Positions 23,922 through 33,060 of a DNA stretch of 42,332 nt are shown piece after piece. The translations under genes and the position numbers were made by a program. Positions within the stretch are counted from its first letter, which is position 1. Each line of letters begins with the position of its first letter. The notes under the pieces are model-generated. The model searched no databases and had not been told where the DNA came from. It saw nothing but the letters and a program-made list of their open reading frames with translations. Source of the DNA: Candidatus Aenigmatarchaeota archaeon (GTDB lineage Archaea; Aenigmatarchaeota; Aenigmatarchaeia; GW2011-AR5); the NCBI GenBank assembly GCA_016193585.1, contig JACPRW010000007.1, positions 1 to 42,332 of the forward strand. The letters are read 5' to 3'.

Positions 23922-25610
23922 ATGAAGATTTTACAGCTCCACGCAGACTGGGTCGAGTACGAGCCGGTCAAGAAGGAAATTGCGCAGGCAGAGGCCGTTG
24001 AGCAGAAGCCATACCGCTACGAGAACATACTCGTGGTGCTCGCTGCTGTCGAGAGGGGCGACAGCGAAGAGCTCGGTGTTCATGCGATAGACGAAATACG
24101 GGAATTCATGAAATCACTCGGGGCCAGCAGGCTGCTCGTCTACCCGTACGCCCACCTGAGCAGGGAGCTCGCAAAGCCCGCCGAAGCGCTGTTCGTCATC
24201 AAGCGCATGGAAGAGCATGCAAGGAAACTCACGCTTGACGTTCATCGCGCGCCGTTCGGCTGGACGAAACGGTTTGCCATTTCAGTGAAGGGGCACCCGC
24301 TTGCCGAGCAGTCAAAATCATTTACTCAGGAAGATCTGAAGGGAGGGAAGGAAAAGAAGCCCGCGAAGAAAGTGCAGAAAGCACCGAAGAAGGAGGAGCA
24401 CAAGGAGCTTTCGCCGAACGACCACCGCATCGTCGGAAAGAAACTGGACCTGTTCAGCTTCCAGGAGGAAGCGCCAGGCATGGTGTTCTATCACCCGAAG
24501 GGGCTTACGGTACGGAATGCGCTCATCGATTTCTGGAGGCAGGAGCACGGGAAGGCAGGATACCTCGAAGTCTCCACGCCGGGCGTGATGAACAAAAGCC
24601 TGTGGGAGACGTCGGGCCACTGGGAGCATTACAAGAACAACATGTTTTTCACCACCATCGAGGACATGGATTTCGCCATGAAGCCGATGAACTGTCCCGG
24701 TGCTATTCTTGTCTTCAGGAGCGGGACGCGGAGCTATCGCGACCTGCCGCTGCGGCTGGCAGAACTGGGAACCGTCCACCGCAATGAGCTTTCGGGCGTT
24801 CTTTCCGGATTGTTCAGGATGCGCATCTTCACGCAGGACGATGCGCACCTATTCGTAACGTCTGACGGACTCGAGGACGAGCTGCTCAATGTCGTGAACC
24901 TTGTCGACCGCTTCTACAAGGTGTTCGGCTTCGACTATCACGTCGAGCTTTCGACGCGGCCTGAGAATTCAATGGGTTCTAATGAACTGTGGGAAAAAGC
25001 CGAATCAGCGCTCAAGCATGCGCTTGAGTCGAAGAAGATGAAATTCAAGGTCAACGAGGGCGACGGCGCGTTCTACGGCCCGAAAATCGATTTCCACATC
25101 AAGGACTCGCTGGGCCGCACGTGGCAGTGCGCGACCGTGCAGGTCGACTTCATGATGCCGGAGCGCTTCTCGCTCAGCTACACCGGCAGCGACGACAAGC
25201 AGCACCGGCCGGTCATCATCCACCGCGTCATCTACGGCAGCCTGGAGCGTTTTCTGGGGATTCTCGTCGAGCACTACGCGGGCGCGTTCCCGCTCTGGCT
25301 TTCGCCTCATCAGGTAGCAGTGCTCTCCATGACCGAGCGGAACGTTGAGTACGCGAAAAAAATTCAGGCGGCGCTCGAGCAGGCAGGATTCCGCGTTGCA
25401 AGCGACTACGGGCCGCACACGATAGAATACAAGGTGCGCGAAGCTGAAGTGGCGAGAACTCCTTACATACTCGTCTGCGGCGACAAGGAGGAAAAAAATA
25501 ATACCATCGCTGTGAGAAAGCGCGGCATGAAAGGCGTCGAGTTCGGCGTGAAGCCCGACGACTTCGTCCGTCAGGCAGCCGCCGGTGTCACCGAGAAGAA
25601 GATCTGGTAG
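23922..25610 (+). CDS. thrS: Threonyl-tRNA synthetase, archaeal type
   Basis: Charges tRNA-Thr. Residues 1-140 (MKILQLHADWVEYEP...) form the archaeal D-aminoacyl-deacylase-like editing domain that removes serine. A lysine-rich linker (about 145-168) precedes the class II core: motif 2 TVHRNELSGVLSGLFRMRIFTQDDAHLF, and zinc ligands in PMNCPG, DDAHLF and VIIHRV. The anticodon domain begins at about 460 (LWLSPHQVAVLS). With 562 residues it is shorter than many archaeal forms (about 620). AAGAGGAA precedes the ATG. Confidence 0.97.
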   Translation: MKILQLHADWVEYEPVKKEIAQAEAVEQKPYRYENILVVLAAVERGDSEELGVHAIDEIREFMKSLGASRLLVYPYAHLSRELAKPAEALFVIKRMEEHARKLTLDVHRAPFGWTKRFAISVKGHPLAEQSKSFTQEDLKGGKEKKPAKKVQKAPKKEEHKELSPNDHRIVGKKLDLFSFQEEAPGMVFYHPKGLTVRNALIDFWRQEHGKAGYLEVSTPGVMNKSLWETSGHWEHYKNNMFFTTIEDMDFAMKPMNCPGAILVFRSGTRSYRDLPLRLAELGTVHRNELSGVLSGLFRMRIFTQDDAHLFVTSDGLEDELLNVVNLVDRFYKVFGFDYHVELSTRPENSMGSNELWEKAESALKHALESKKMKFKVNEGDGAFYGPKIDFHIKDSLGRTWQCATVQVDFMMPERFSLSYTGSDDKQHRPVIIHRVIYGSLERFLGILVEHYAGAFPLWLSPHQVAVLSMTERNVEYAKKIQAALEQAGFRVASDYGPHTIEYKVREAEVARTPYILVCGDKEEKNNTIAVRKRGMKGVEFGVKPDDFVRQAAAGVTEKKIW

Positions 25611-25731
25611 TTCTGTTCTGCGGGAAGAGCATGACAAAAAAGCACGCCGAGTGGTTATTCGAGTTTGTTGCCGGTCAGTTGCGAACGTAAGCCCCCGATC
25701 TCCGTTTTTCCCAGCGTGGTTGTAGACTGCG

Positions 25732-25739
25732 TATTTAAG
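25732..25739 (+). promoter_or_regulatory. TATA box of the small lipoprotein gene
   Basis: TATTTAAG lies 22-29 nt before the ATG at 25761, the spacing of a leaderless archaeal mRNA, and supports that start over an upstream one at 25665. Confidence 0.5.
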
Positions 25740-25760
25740 TTTCGTAGGATACTATACTTT

Positions 25761-25970
25761 ATGAAACTAGCTGCCTTTCTTTTGCTGCTTGCAGTTATGG
25801 CAAGCGGGTGCACAACGGTAGGGCAGGTCACTGATTGCGTCCCCCGATTCGAGGAATGCAAGTACGCATGCGGGGAAGGAGTCTTCGCCGGCACCTGCAA
25901 GGAAAAGTGCACATGGGAATACGACCAGTGCAAGAGCGAAAAGGAAGCGAGCGCGAACGAGCAGCGGTAA
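25761..25970 (+). CDS. Small cysteine-rich lipoprotein
   Basis: 69 residues. MKLAAFLLLLAVMASGC is a signal peptide ending in a lipobox (ASGC), predicting lipid anchoring at C17 or so on the outside of the membrane. The mature part has six more cysteines (DC, EC, AC, TC, KC, QC), probably three disulphides, and a charged C-terminus. Function unknown. Upstream reading frame to 25665 is excluded by the promoter position and by the signal peptide. Confidence 0.75.
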   Translation: MKLAAFLLLLAVMASGCTTVGQVTDCVPRFEECKYACGEGVFAGTCKEKCTWEYDQCKSEKEASANEQR

Positions 25971-26028
25971 TTCCCTGTCAGAAGGCATGTTGCTGCAGGG
26001 TTAGATAGCCGGCGGTTTTCCACGATCA

Positions 26029-27252
26029 CTACAGCAGCACTTCCTGCGGCAGTGAGCGCAGGTTGTAGTGCGACGCCATGCTGAAGCCGTATGCTCCTGC
26101 ATTGTGCACTGCAAGTATGTCTCCTTCTTCTGGCTTCGGCATCACCCGCTTCGCGGCAAAGACATCGCCTGTTTCGCACAGGTTGCCTGCTACCGTTACT
26201 ACTGTGTCCGCCTTCTCGCCAGCCTTTGTGCAGTTGATTATCTCATGGTGCGCGTCATAGAGCACCGGCCTGATAAGGTGGTTGAACCCGCTGTTGACAC
26301 CGGCGATAACGTCGCCGTACCGTTCTTTCACGTCGACCACTTCCATAAGAAGCAGGCCGGAATCAGCAACGAGATAGCGGCCGGGTTCAAAGCACAGGGC
26401 TTCGCATTCGATGCCCGATGCTGCAACTTTCCTGCACGTTTCTTCCGCATAACGTTCGAGAGGAAATTCGGGATGGTTTTCCATATAGCGAACTCCCGGT
26501 CCCCCGCCAAAGCTGACGAACTCAAGCTCGCAGCCCATCGCAGTTAATTGTTTCGCCTTTTCCAGAACCACATCAACCGTTTGCAGGAATTCATTCACCT
26601 CTTCATCAGTGCGCCAGTTGGATCCTATATGCTCGTGCAGGCCCACGACCCTGAAGCCATAGTCGCGTGCAAGCTGTGCCGCCGTGATGACTCCGCTTTC
26701 AGGAATCGAGAATTTTATCGGCAGTCCATGAGACTCCCTGCCTGCTGTCATGGTTTTCCAGTGGCCGCTCGCGCCCGTTATGCCGGGGTCCATGCGCAGT
26801 GATAGTTCTGTTCCTGCAGGAGCGATGTTCCTGAGTCGTCTAACTTGCGACAGTGAATCGACGTTGATTCGTATACCCAACTCAACAAGCTGCTTCATGT
26901 CGTTGTTGCTCACGCTCGTGCCGGTAAAGAGTATCTTGTCCTTGGGAAACCCTGCTTCGAGCGCTTTTCGCGCCTCCTCAGGCGAGACTGCATCGATCCA
27001 CGCCCCCTCGCGCCGCAGCAGCCGCAAAATCCCTTCGTTGGAATTCGCTTTCATCGCATAGTGTATCCTCACCTTTTTCTGTGCGTACTTTTCTATTGTT
27101 TCGGAGAACCTCCTGTACACATCCGCAATTCGTTTTTCATTGTACACATACAGGGGGGTTCCAAAGTGGCGCGCAGTTTCAGCTGCAGGGGCGTTCGCTA
27201 TGTGCAGCTCGCCGTTCTTCACTTCGAGGTGATTCGGTATTTCCCACCACAT
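26029..27252 (-). CDS. lysA: Diaminopimelate decarboxylase
   Basis: Last step of lysine synthesis, meso-DAP to L-lysine. PLP lysine in HYAMKANSN (about 65-73), phosphate-binding GLHEHIGSNW and EFVSFGGGPGV, and the dimer-interface catalytic CETGD near 370. 407 residues, usual length. It begins 2 nt after the stop of the unknown 309-residue gene, giving an operon dapF, unknown, lysA. Confidence 0.95.
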   Translation of the reverse strand: MWWEIPNHLEVKNGELHIANAPAAETARHFGTPLYVYNEKRIADVYRRFSETIEKYAQKKVRIHYAMKANSNEGILRLLRREGAWIDAVSPEEARKALEAGFPKDKILFTGTSVSNNDMKQLVELGIRINVDSLSQVRRLRNIAPAGTELSLRMDPGITGASGHWKTMTAGRESHGLPIKFSIPESGVITAAQLARDYGFRVVGLHEHIGSNWRTDEEVNEFLQTVDVVLEKAKQLTAMGCELEFVSFGGGPGVRYMENHPEFPLERYAEETCRKVAASGIECEALCFEPGRYLVADSGLLLMEVVDVKERYGDVIAGVNSGFNHLIRPVLYDAHHEIINCTKAGEKADTVVTVAGNLCETGDVFAAKRVMPKPEEGDILAVHNAGAYGFSMASHYNLRSLPQEVLL

Positions 27253-27254
27253 AG

Positions 27255-28184
27255 TTATCGCCCGTAAAATTCAGATTTCACGCTGACATGCCTTCCTGAT
27301 CGGTTGGTGAGCAAAGTGCCCAGAGCAGGCTCTATCGCTCGTGCATACGGGGTATCCGGGCCGAACCTGGTTCTATGAGCTCTGGTTCCCGCATTATAGG
27401 CTGCAACATAAAAGACGCGAGTACCTTCCTGTCTCTGAACTCTGTCGAGCGTTATGGCTATTTCAGACAGGCTGCAACCCATGATATCGTCCGGTCTCAA
27501 GTAAACAGAATTTCCACCAAACTCGAGGTTATGGCAATCCGGTTGGTTGTCGGCCCATTCCAGTGCTGCCCGAACGGAATTATCGCTGTACGGTGACGTG
27601 CCGCCGAGCATTACAAGTTCGTTCAAATCATGGTCAAGTCTTTCCCTCTCCGCAGGTCTGCAAGGCAGCATATGCACGTCGTATTCTGAGGTGATTGCAA
27701 CGGTTATGGGAGACGCGGTTCCAGCGACTCTCCTCTCCCCGAAACCCTCCAGTGCCATTGTGGTATCCCTGAGTGGCGTTTGGCTGAGATAGCCTAGTGC
27801 TTGTTCGCCGAAGGTAAAGAAAGCTCGCTGCGCATCTTGCCGAAACGCTTCTCCCGGCAGCAAAACCCTTTTTACCAGTTCTTCTCTTGTCCAGTCGCCA
27901 CTGTCGCTCTTAAACCCAGACCATGGGACACGCCGGGGGCCATAAAATCTGTACATATGCAGCGGCCACGGGAAATCGACAAGCATTTCAACCGCGACAT
28001 GCGCGCCTTCCTGCGCCATGCGGGCGTAGGGTTCCACATGGTCATAACAAAAATCAGAACGAAACCGATTCATGGTCGCGTCTACGCTACCGGTGCTCAT
28101 ATCCTCTCCATGTATGGTAATCGGGAATATGCTCAGAAAAACCGCGCTGCCGTCTTGTAATGGTTGTGATGTGCTTAAAGTCAT
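27255..28184 (-). CDS. Uncharacterised protein embedded in the dapF-lysA operon
   Basis: Up to 309 residues (a start at 28100 would give 281). It lies 4 nt after dapF and 2 nt before lysA, so it is certainly co-transcribed with lysine genes. I do not recognise it. Near the C-terminus RVFYVAAYNAGTRAHRTRFG recalls the A-YNAG segment of lytic transglycosylases, but the rest of that fold, including the catalytic ESGF-type Glu, is not visible. No signal peptide or membrane helix is clear. Confidence 0.65.
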   Translation of the reverse strand: MTLSTSQPLQDGSAVFLSIFPITIHGEDMSTGSVDATMNRFRSDFCYDHVEPYARMAQEGAHVAVEMLVDFPWPLHMYRFYGPRRVPWSGFKSDSGDWTREELVKRVLLPGEAFRQDAQRAFFTFGEQALGYLSQTPLRDTTMALEGFGERRVAGTASPITVAITSEYDVHMLPCRPAERERLDHDLNELVMLGGTSPYSDNSVRAALEWADNQPDCHNLEFGGNSVYLRPDDIMGCSLSEIAITLDRVQRQEGTRVFYVAAYNAGTRAHRTRFGPDTPYARAIEPALGTLLTNRSGRHVSVKSEFYGR

Positions 28185-28188
28185 ATAA

Positions 28189-29007
28189 TCACCGTAACAA
28201 ACTATCCAAATTAATTTCGCCTGTAAAGATGTACTCCGCCGGGCCGGTCATATGAATAGAGTCATCTGGTTTAATGTCAATGCCGAGAGTGCCTCCCGTT
28301 AATTTCACACGTACCGTATTGTTCGTCTTTTTTCCCTTGAAGGCTGCGAATGTCGCAGCGCTTGCGCCGGTACCGCAGGCGAGTGTCGGGCCGGCGCCGC
28401 GCTCCCATACATGCACGATTATCACGTCTTTGCTTTTGACGTATACAAATTCAACATTTGTCCTTCGCGGAAATTCGCCATGGTTCTCTATCACTGAGCC
28501 ATACCTTTTTGCATTTTCTTTTGCTTCTTTCTCGGTTTCCGTAAATATGACGAAATGCGGGTTGCCGACAGATACCTTGACGCCGGACACGTGCGTGCCA
28601 TCGATGCCCAGGACCGCTTTTCCGAGGATTTTCCCCGTTCCCATATCCACCGTTACCGTATCATCCTTGTTGATACGCGGCCTGACTATCCGTCCTCCCC
28701 TGCTGCCGCCGACTTCTATGTCCGCTTCACGCCCGATCAGCTTTTTGTCATAAAGGTACCGTGCAAACATCCGTATGCCGTTGCCGCACATCTCTGCCTC
28801 GCTGCCGTCAGGGTTGATGACGCGCATCCAGTACTTCGCACGCTTTCCTTTGTTGACGACGAGGATGCCGTCAGAGCCGATGCCGAAGCTCTTGTCAGAG
28901 AGCGCGTGCGCGAGTTTCGCATAGTGCCGCTCAAGCTTCCTGTCGACATCCTCGAAGAGAACATAGCTGTTGCCGATGCCGTGCATCTTGGTTATGGGAA
29001 GTTTCAT
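28189..29007 (-). CDS. dapF: Diaminopimelate epimerase
   Basis: Converts LL-DAP to meso-DAP. Entry motif TKMHGIGNSYVLFED, first catalytic cysteine in MCGNGIRMFARYL, second in TLACGTGASAATFAA, and substrate motif NPHFVIF. 272 residues from ATG 29007. A TATA box TTTAAAAG (minus, 29036-29029) lies about 25 nt upstream of 29007, which makes the longer reading from 29025 unlikely. Confidence 0.95.
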   Translation of the reverse strand: MKLPITKMHGIGNSYVLFEDVDRKLERHYAKLAHALSDKSFGIGSDGILVVNKGKRAKYWMRVINPDGSEAEMCGNGIRMFARYLYDKKLIGREADIEVGGSRGGRIVRPRINKDDTVTVDMGTGKILGKAVLGIDGTHVSGVKVSVGNPHFVIFTETEKEAKENAKRYGSVIENHGEFPRRTNVEFVYVKSKDVIIVHVWERGAGPTLACGTGASAATFAAFKGKKTNNTVRVKLTGGTLGIDIKPDDSIHMTGPAEYIFTGEINLDSLLR

Positions 29008-29166
29008 GACGAAGGATTGGCACAAGAACTTTTAAAGGTTAGGCAAAGCGCCTGAATCGAATCGTATGGCAGCTCATCGAAACCATTACGGAGAAAGTAC
29101 ACGGCAATTGCAGCGGCGCGCGGCAGCGCATTTAAGAAAATTGCTGCTGAGTACTGTAAGCACAGT

Positions 29167-30510
29167 ATGTCAGGCTTGGTAGTTGTCAAATTCGGCGGCA
29201 GCGTTTTAACAGGTGCCGATTCCTTCAGGGCTGCCGCGGGGTACGCTGCTGCCAGAAATGCTGTTTCTCTTGTTTCAGGAATGAACGGCCTTACCAATGC
29301 ATTCATGGACATGTACGACCAGCAGGTTTATGGCATCGAGTGGCTTACAGATGTGTACCGAAGAGTTGTCAGCAAACTCCCCCACGAATTGAAGCAAGCG
29401 GTGCTGAAGGAAATAGCAGAAGAGCTGAACCCGTTGCCTGTATACCAAAAGATAGGCGCACGGGATGCCTTTGTCGGGTCACCTGAAGGGCATGCCGCGA
29501 TTTTATTAAAGTATCACCTCAAAGCACAGGGAGTGGTTGCAGCACATCTGACAGGTCCGGACGCCGGATTCTTTTTCGACAGGCACGGGCTGGTAGACAT
29601 GGACACGAGCAGGGAATTTCTTGCAAATAACGTAGGTGCGATAGTGAAGTGTGGACAGATGGCTGTTGTTGGCGGATACCTTGGAATAGGTGGGGATCAC
29701 TACTACAGGGTGGGCGCACGGAATATAAACGACGCATGTGCTACGGCGCTTGCCGGTGCATTAGGTGCGGGTGAGGTTCACATCATCAAAGATGTTCCGG
29801 GCGTTTATCGCGTTCCACCAGAATTCGGTGATTACGGCCTATTGGGACGGCTCAGCTACAATGAGGCGCGGAAAATGTCATCGAGAGGTTCTCCTATTGT
29901 CCATCCAACTGGAGTAAGAATGGCACAGGATGGGGGCATACCGGTCATTGTTAAATCGATGGATAGCAGGGGAACAACAATAGCCGGTGAGACCCAGACA
30001 ACACCGGAAAACCCCGTTGCTGCACTGGTGCCTGAACGAACATGCATGGTAACAGTGCGCGATGACATAATGGATACGCCAGAAGGCATGGAATACCCTG
30101 TTCTTATTCATCAATTCGAAAACAAAAATGGGGCTGACATGGGAATAGCCGCATCCGATGTGGGAGGATTTTCTTACACAGTAACGCTTGGCGATAGAAA
30201 AAAAGCCAATGGCAACGGTGCCCTGGTAAGGGCTCATACCGAAGAATTAAGAGACTATCTGAATGCTCATGGTTACAGGCCTGTTGTAGAAGGCGAAGAA
30301 ATAGGCATGATTACCGTGGTAGGCGACAGCATGCAAAGGAGACCGGGTACATTGTCATACGTGTCAGGAGTGCTGGGCAGAAAGGGCATATCCGTGCTTT
30401 CTGCTGTGCAAAGCAACGAACGACATGCTCCGCCAAGCATCACCATGGCAGTCGATGCCGACAAACTGGAAGCAACGACAAGGGCTCTGGCAGAAGAACT
30501 ATTTGCATGA
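29167..30510 (+). CDS. Aspartate kinase, partner of homoserine dehydrogenase
   Basis: Phosphorylates aspartate. VVVKFGGSVLTGADSF at 5-20 is the amino-acid kinase nucleotide motif; VHIIKDVPGVYR and PIVHPTGVRMAQDGGIPVIVKS are the Asp-binding and C-lobe signatures. ACT-like regulation at about 330-447 (EIGMITVVGDSM, GRKGISVLSAVQS). 447 residues. It lies 9 nt upstream of hom, so it feeds threonine/methionine; the other aspartokinase sits with the lysine genes. Confidence 0.9.
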   Translation: MSGLVVVKFGGSVLTGADSFRAAAGYAAARNAVSLVSGMNGLTNAFMDMYDQQVYGIEWLTDVYRRVVSKLPHELKQAVLKEIAEELNPLPVYQKIGARDAFVGSPEGHAAILLKYHLKAQGVVAAHLTGPDAGFFFDRHGLVDMDTSREFLANNVGAIVKCGQMAVVGGYLGIGGDHYYRVGARNINDACATALAGALGAGEVHIIKDVPGVYRVPPEFGDYGLLGRLSYNEARKMSSRGSPIVHPTGVRMAQDGGIPVIVKSMDSRGTTIAGETQTTPENPVAALVPERTCMVTVRDDIMDTPEGMEYPVLIHQFENKNGADMGIAASDVGGFSYTVTLGDRKKANGNGALVRAHTEELRDYLNAHGYRPVVEGEEIGMITVVGDSMQRRPGTLSYVSGVLGRKGISVLSAVQSNERHAPPSITMAVDADKLEATTRALAEELFA

Positions 30511-30519
30511 GGTGAAAAA

Positions 30520-31782
30520 ATGGCAATAGGCATTGGTCTTTTGGGCGTAGGGAATATTGGAACAGGCGTTGCAGAATACCTGCAGCGACACGGCGAGTCT
30601 CTGGGAGTGTATTTAAAAGGTGCTGCCGTCGCGGACCCAAAAAAACCAAGAGGGGTTGCTCTCCCGTATGTGACTGGGGATGCGTACAGTATACTGAAGG
30701 ATCCGGACGTGCAGATAGTGGTTGAGCTCATCGGCGGGGAGGAACCTGCATTACAGTACGTTATGGAGGCGGTGCATAGGGGAAAAGACGTTGTAACTGC
30801 AAACAAGCGTATCATGGCAAAATACGGGTCACAGATATTCGCCGCAGCACAAAAAAATCGTGTTGATATCGGTTTTGAAGCATCAGTTGGCGGCGGCATA
30901 CCTATAATTCAAACGCTGAGAGAACAACTGGCGGCAAACAAAATCCGTGCGATACAGGGGATAGTTAACGGGACAACAAACTACATGCTGACCAGAATGC
31001 GCGGAGGCATGCGGAATGAAGATGCGCTGCGAATAGCTCAGGAAAAGGGATTTGCCGAGGCTGATCCGACATCGGACGTCAGCGGCGAGGATGCAAAGTA
31101 CAAACTGGCTTTGCTTTCATCAGTTGCGTGGAATGCATGGGTTGACCCGGAAAAAATACCGTGCGAAGGCATAACCGGCATCACCCCGGGGGATTTTGAT
31201 TATGCAGCAGAAGTCGGCAGCACGATAAAATTGCTTGCGACCGCCAAAAAACATGACGGCATCGCTGAGGTGCGGGTAAATCCCGCGCTCATAAGAGAAT
31301 CGCACCCGCTCGCCGGCGTGAATGAGGAGTTCAATGCAATCTATGTCGAAGGCGATCTGTGCGGGCCGCAAATGTACTGGGGTAGAGGTGCGGGTAGGCA
31401 TCCTACAACAAGCGCAGTCATCTCGGATATACGGCGCATTGCCCGCAACCTCGAAAGAGGCACGCACGATGGTGTGCCTTCCCTTGGAGAACACGTACAA
31501 CTGCTGGAAGAGCATCAAAGCCGGGGATACATAAGACCGGATTTGGTTGACGAGCCCGGTTCTGCAGCTGCTGTATTCGGGATCTTATCTCGGCACGGCA
31601 TAAATGTAAAAGATTCTGTACAGAGGAGCCGGTTCGGGTATGACGTTAACGGCAGGCGCATAGTGCCGGATATCATAACAATCGACCCTGTCAGCGATAG
31701 CACTATTCAGAAAGTGCTCAGCGAACTGGAAGCATGCGAGAGGGTGCATGGAAAGCCGTTCTATATGCGTATAGAAGATTAG
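30520..31782 (+). CDS. hom: Homoserine dehydrogenase
   Basis: Reduces aspartate semialdehyde to homoserine. NAD(P) motif IGIGLLGVGNIGTGVAEYL at 3-21, catalytic-domain FEASVGGGIPIIQTLREQL and VNGTTNYML, substrate region FAEADPTSDVSGEDAKYKL (Lys catalytic), and a C-terminal ACT domain from about 335 (GIKLHG-like SRHGINVKDSVQ). 420 residues. GAGGTG before the ATG is a clear ribosome-binding site. Convergent with dapL. Confidence 0.95.
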   Translation: MAIGIGLLGVGNIGTGVAEYLQRHGESLGVYLKGAAVADPKKPRGVALPYVTGDAYSILKDPDVQIVVELIGGEEPALQYVMEAVHRGKDVVTANKRIMAKYGSQIFAAAQKNRVDIGFEASVGGGIPIIQTLREQLAANKIRAIQGIVNGTTNYMLTRMRGGMRNEDALRIAQEKGFAEADPTSDVSGEDAKYKLALLSSVAWNAWVDPEKIPCEGITGITPGDFDYAAEVGSTIKLLATAKKHDGIAEVRVNPALIRESHPLAGVNEEFNAIYVEGDLCGPQMYWGRGAGRHPTTSAVISDIRRIARNLERGTHDGVPSLGEHVQLLEEHQSRGYIRPDLVDEPGSAAAVFGILSRHGINVKDSVQRSRFGYDVNGRRIVPDIITIDPVSDSTIQKVLSELEACERVHGKPFYMRIED

Positions 31783-31814
31783 GCATCGTTGCTTCAGCAG
31801 TGCATGGCTTTTAT

Positions 31815-32993
31815 TCAAGAAAAATGCTCCCGTATCAGCTCCGCAGCCTGCTTCGTATCATCCAGTGATGGCACGAGCGCGAACCGCGCATAGGCATCGG
31901 CATACGCGGTATCGGTGAGCGCAAGCATCTTTCCGGGCGTGACATTGATGCCAACCTTGTTCTTTGCATCAAGCTGCAGCAGTTTCTTCGCAAAGCCCAT
32001 CGAATCGCCGACTTTCACCCATAGGTAAAACGCAGCTTCTGCCCAGTATTTCATGCCTGCCGCCTTGAGCGCGGCTGTCATGACATCCCTGCGCTTATTG
32101 TACATCTGCCTCATCGATTCCACGTGCTGCTCATCCTTCCATGCAGCTATCGCTGCCTCCTGTATCGCATTCGCCACGCCTGAATCAATCTGCGTCCGCA
32201 GGGTGCGGTAATGCCTGATGATGTCGGCGCCTCCGGCAGCAAACCCTATCCTGAGCCCTGTTGCATTGCTCCGTTTCGAGAGGGAATGGAAGATAACAAG
32301 GTTGCTCCAGTCGTCAGAAAATTCAAGGAGCGAGTGCGGCTTTTCATGTAGGTACATTTCCGTGTACGCCTCGTCGGACGCCATGATAACGTTGTGCTTC
32401 TGGGCGAGCTCTATGAGCTCCTCGAACAGTTTCTTTTTTGCAACGACAGTTGTCGGATTGTGCGGTGAGTTTATCCACATAAGCTGTATGTTTTTGTTAG
32501 CCTCAAGGAGCTGCTCTATTTCATGTACATCCGGAAGGAAATTGTTCTCTTCCCTCAGGTCGTAATAGACAGGAATGCCGCCTGCAAATACCGTTCCTGC
32601 CTTGTACGGCGGATAGCCTATCGAGGGCATGAGCACCGCATCGCCGGGGTTGATGAACGCAAACGGAAAGTGGAAGATTGCCTCCTTTGCCCCTGCGGTT
32701 GCGGTTATCTGCGTTTCGGGGTCGACACTGACCTGAAACCGCCGCTCAAGCCATTCAGATGCTGCTGTACGGAACTCTTTCATTCCAATGTAAGAAGGAT
32801 AGCCTGAGCGCGCATGCTTCTCGGCTCCCTGCTGCAGCCCCTTGATCGCGCCTTCGTACAAAGGATCAGTGGGGTCGCCGACGCCGAAGTCTATGATTCT
32901 GAACCCTTTCTGTGCTGCTGCTTCTTTCGCTTTGTCAACCTCTGCAAACGCATACGTCGAGAAGCGCTTCAGCCGTTCGCTTGACTCGATCAT
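31815..32993 (-). CDS. dapL: Class I PLP aminotransferase, probable LL-diaminopimelate aminotransferase
   Basis: 392 residues. PLP lysine K240 in FHSLSKRSNATGLRIG, NSPHNPT near 175-181, DEAYTEMY at 207-214. Context indicates the DapL route (tetrahydrodipicolinate to LL-DAP in one step): no dapC, dapD or dapE is present, while dapA, dapB, dapF and lysA are. It is the last gene of dapA-dapB-lysC-asd-dapL, 67 nt after asd. A general aromatic or aspartate aminotransferase remains possible. Confidence 0.85.
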   Translation of the reverse strand: MIESSERLKRFSTYAFAEVDKAKEAAAQKGFRIIDFGVGDPTDPLYEGAIKGLQQGAEKHARSGYPSYIGMKEFRTAASEWLERRFQVSVDPETQITATAGAKEAIFHFPFAFINPGDAVLMPSIGYPPYKAGTVFAGGIPVYYDLREENNFLPDVHEIEQLLEANKNIQLMWINSPHNPTTVVAKKKLFEELIELAQKHNVIMASDEAYTEMYLHEKPHSLLEFSDDWSNLVIFHSLSKRSNATGLRIGFAAGGADIIRHYRTLRTQIDSGVANAIQEAAIAAWKDEQHVESMRQMYNKRRDVMTAALKAAGMKYWAEAAFYLWVKVGDSMGFAKKLLQLDAKNKVGINVTPGKMLALTDTAYADAYARFALVPSLDDTKQAAELIREHFS

Positions 32994-33060
32994 CGAGATA
33001 CCCTCATGCCCTGCATGTGTCGCTTCGCTCTATCCATGCATCGCATCCCATTTTACACGT

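Noticed and set aside
25631-25690. 19-residue ORF after thrS
   Set aside because: It has a fair ribosome-binding site but is too short to judge and shows no motif or partner.
27255-28184. Lytic transglycosylase in the lysine operon
   Set aside because: Only a YNAG word is shared; the catalytic Glu motif and the usual domain order are not visible.
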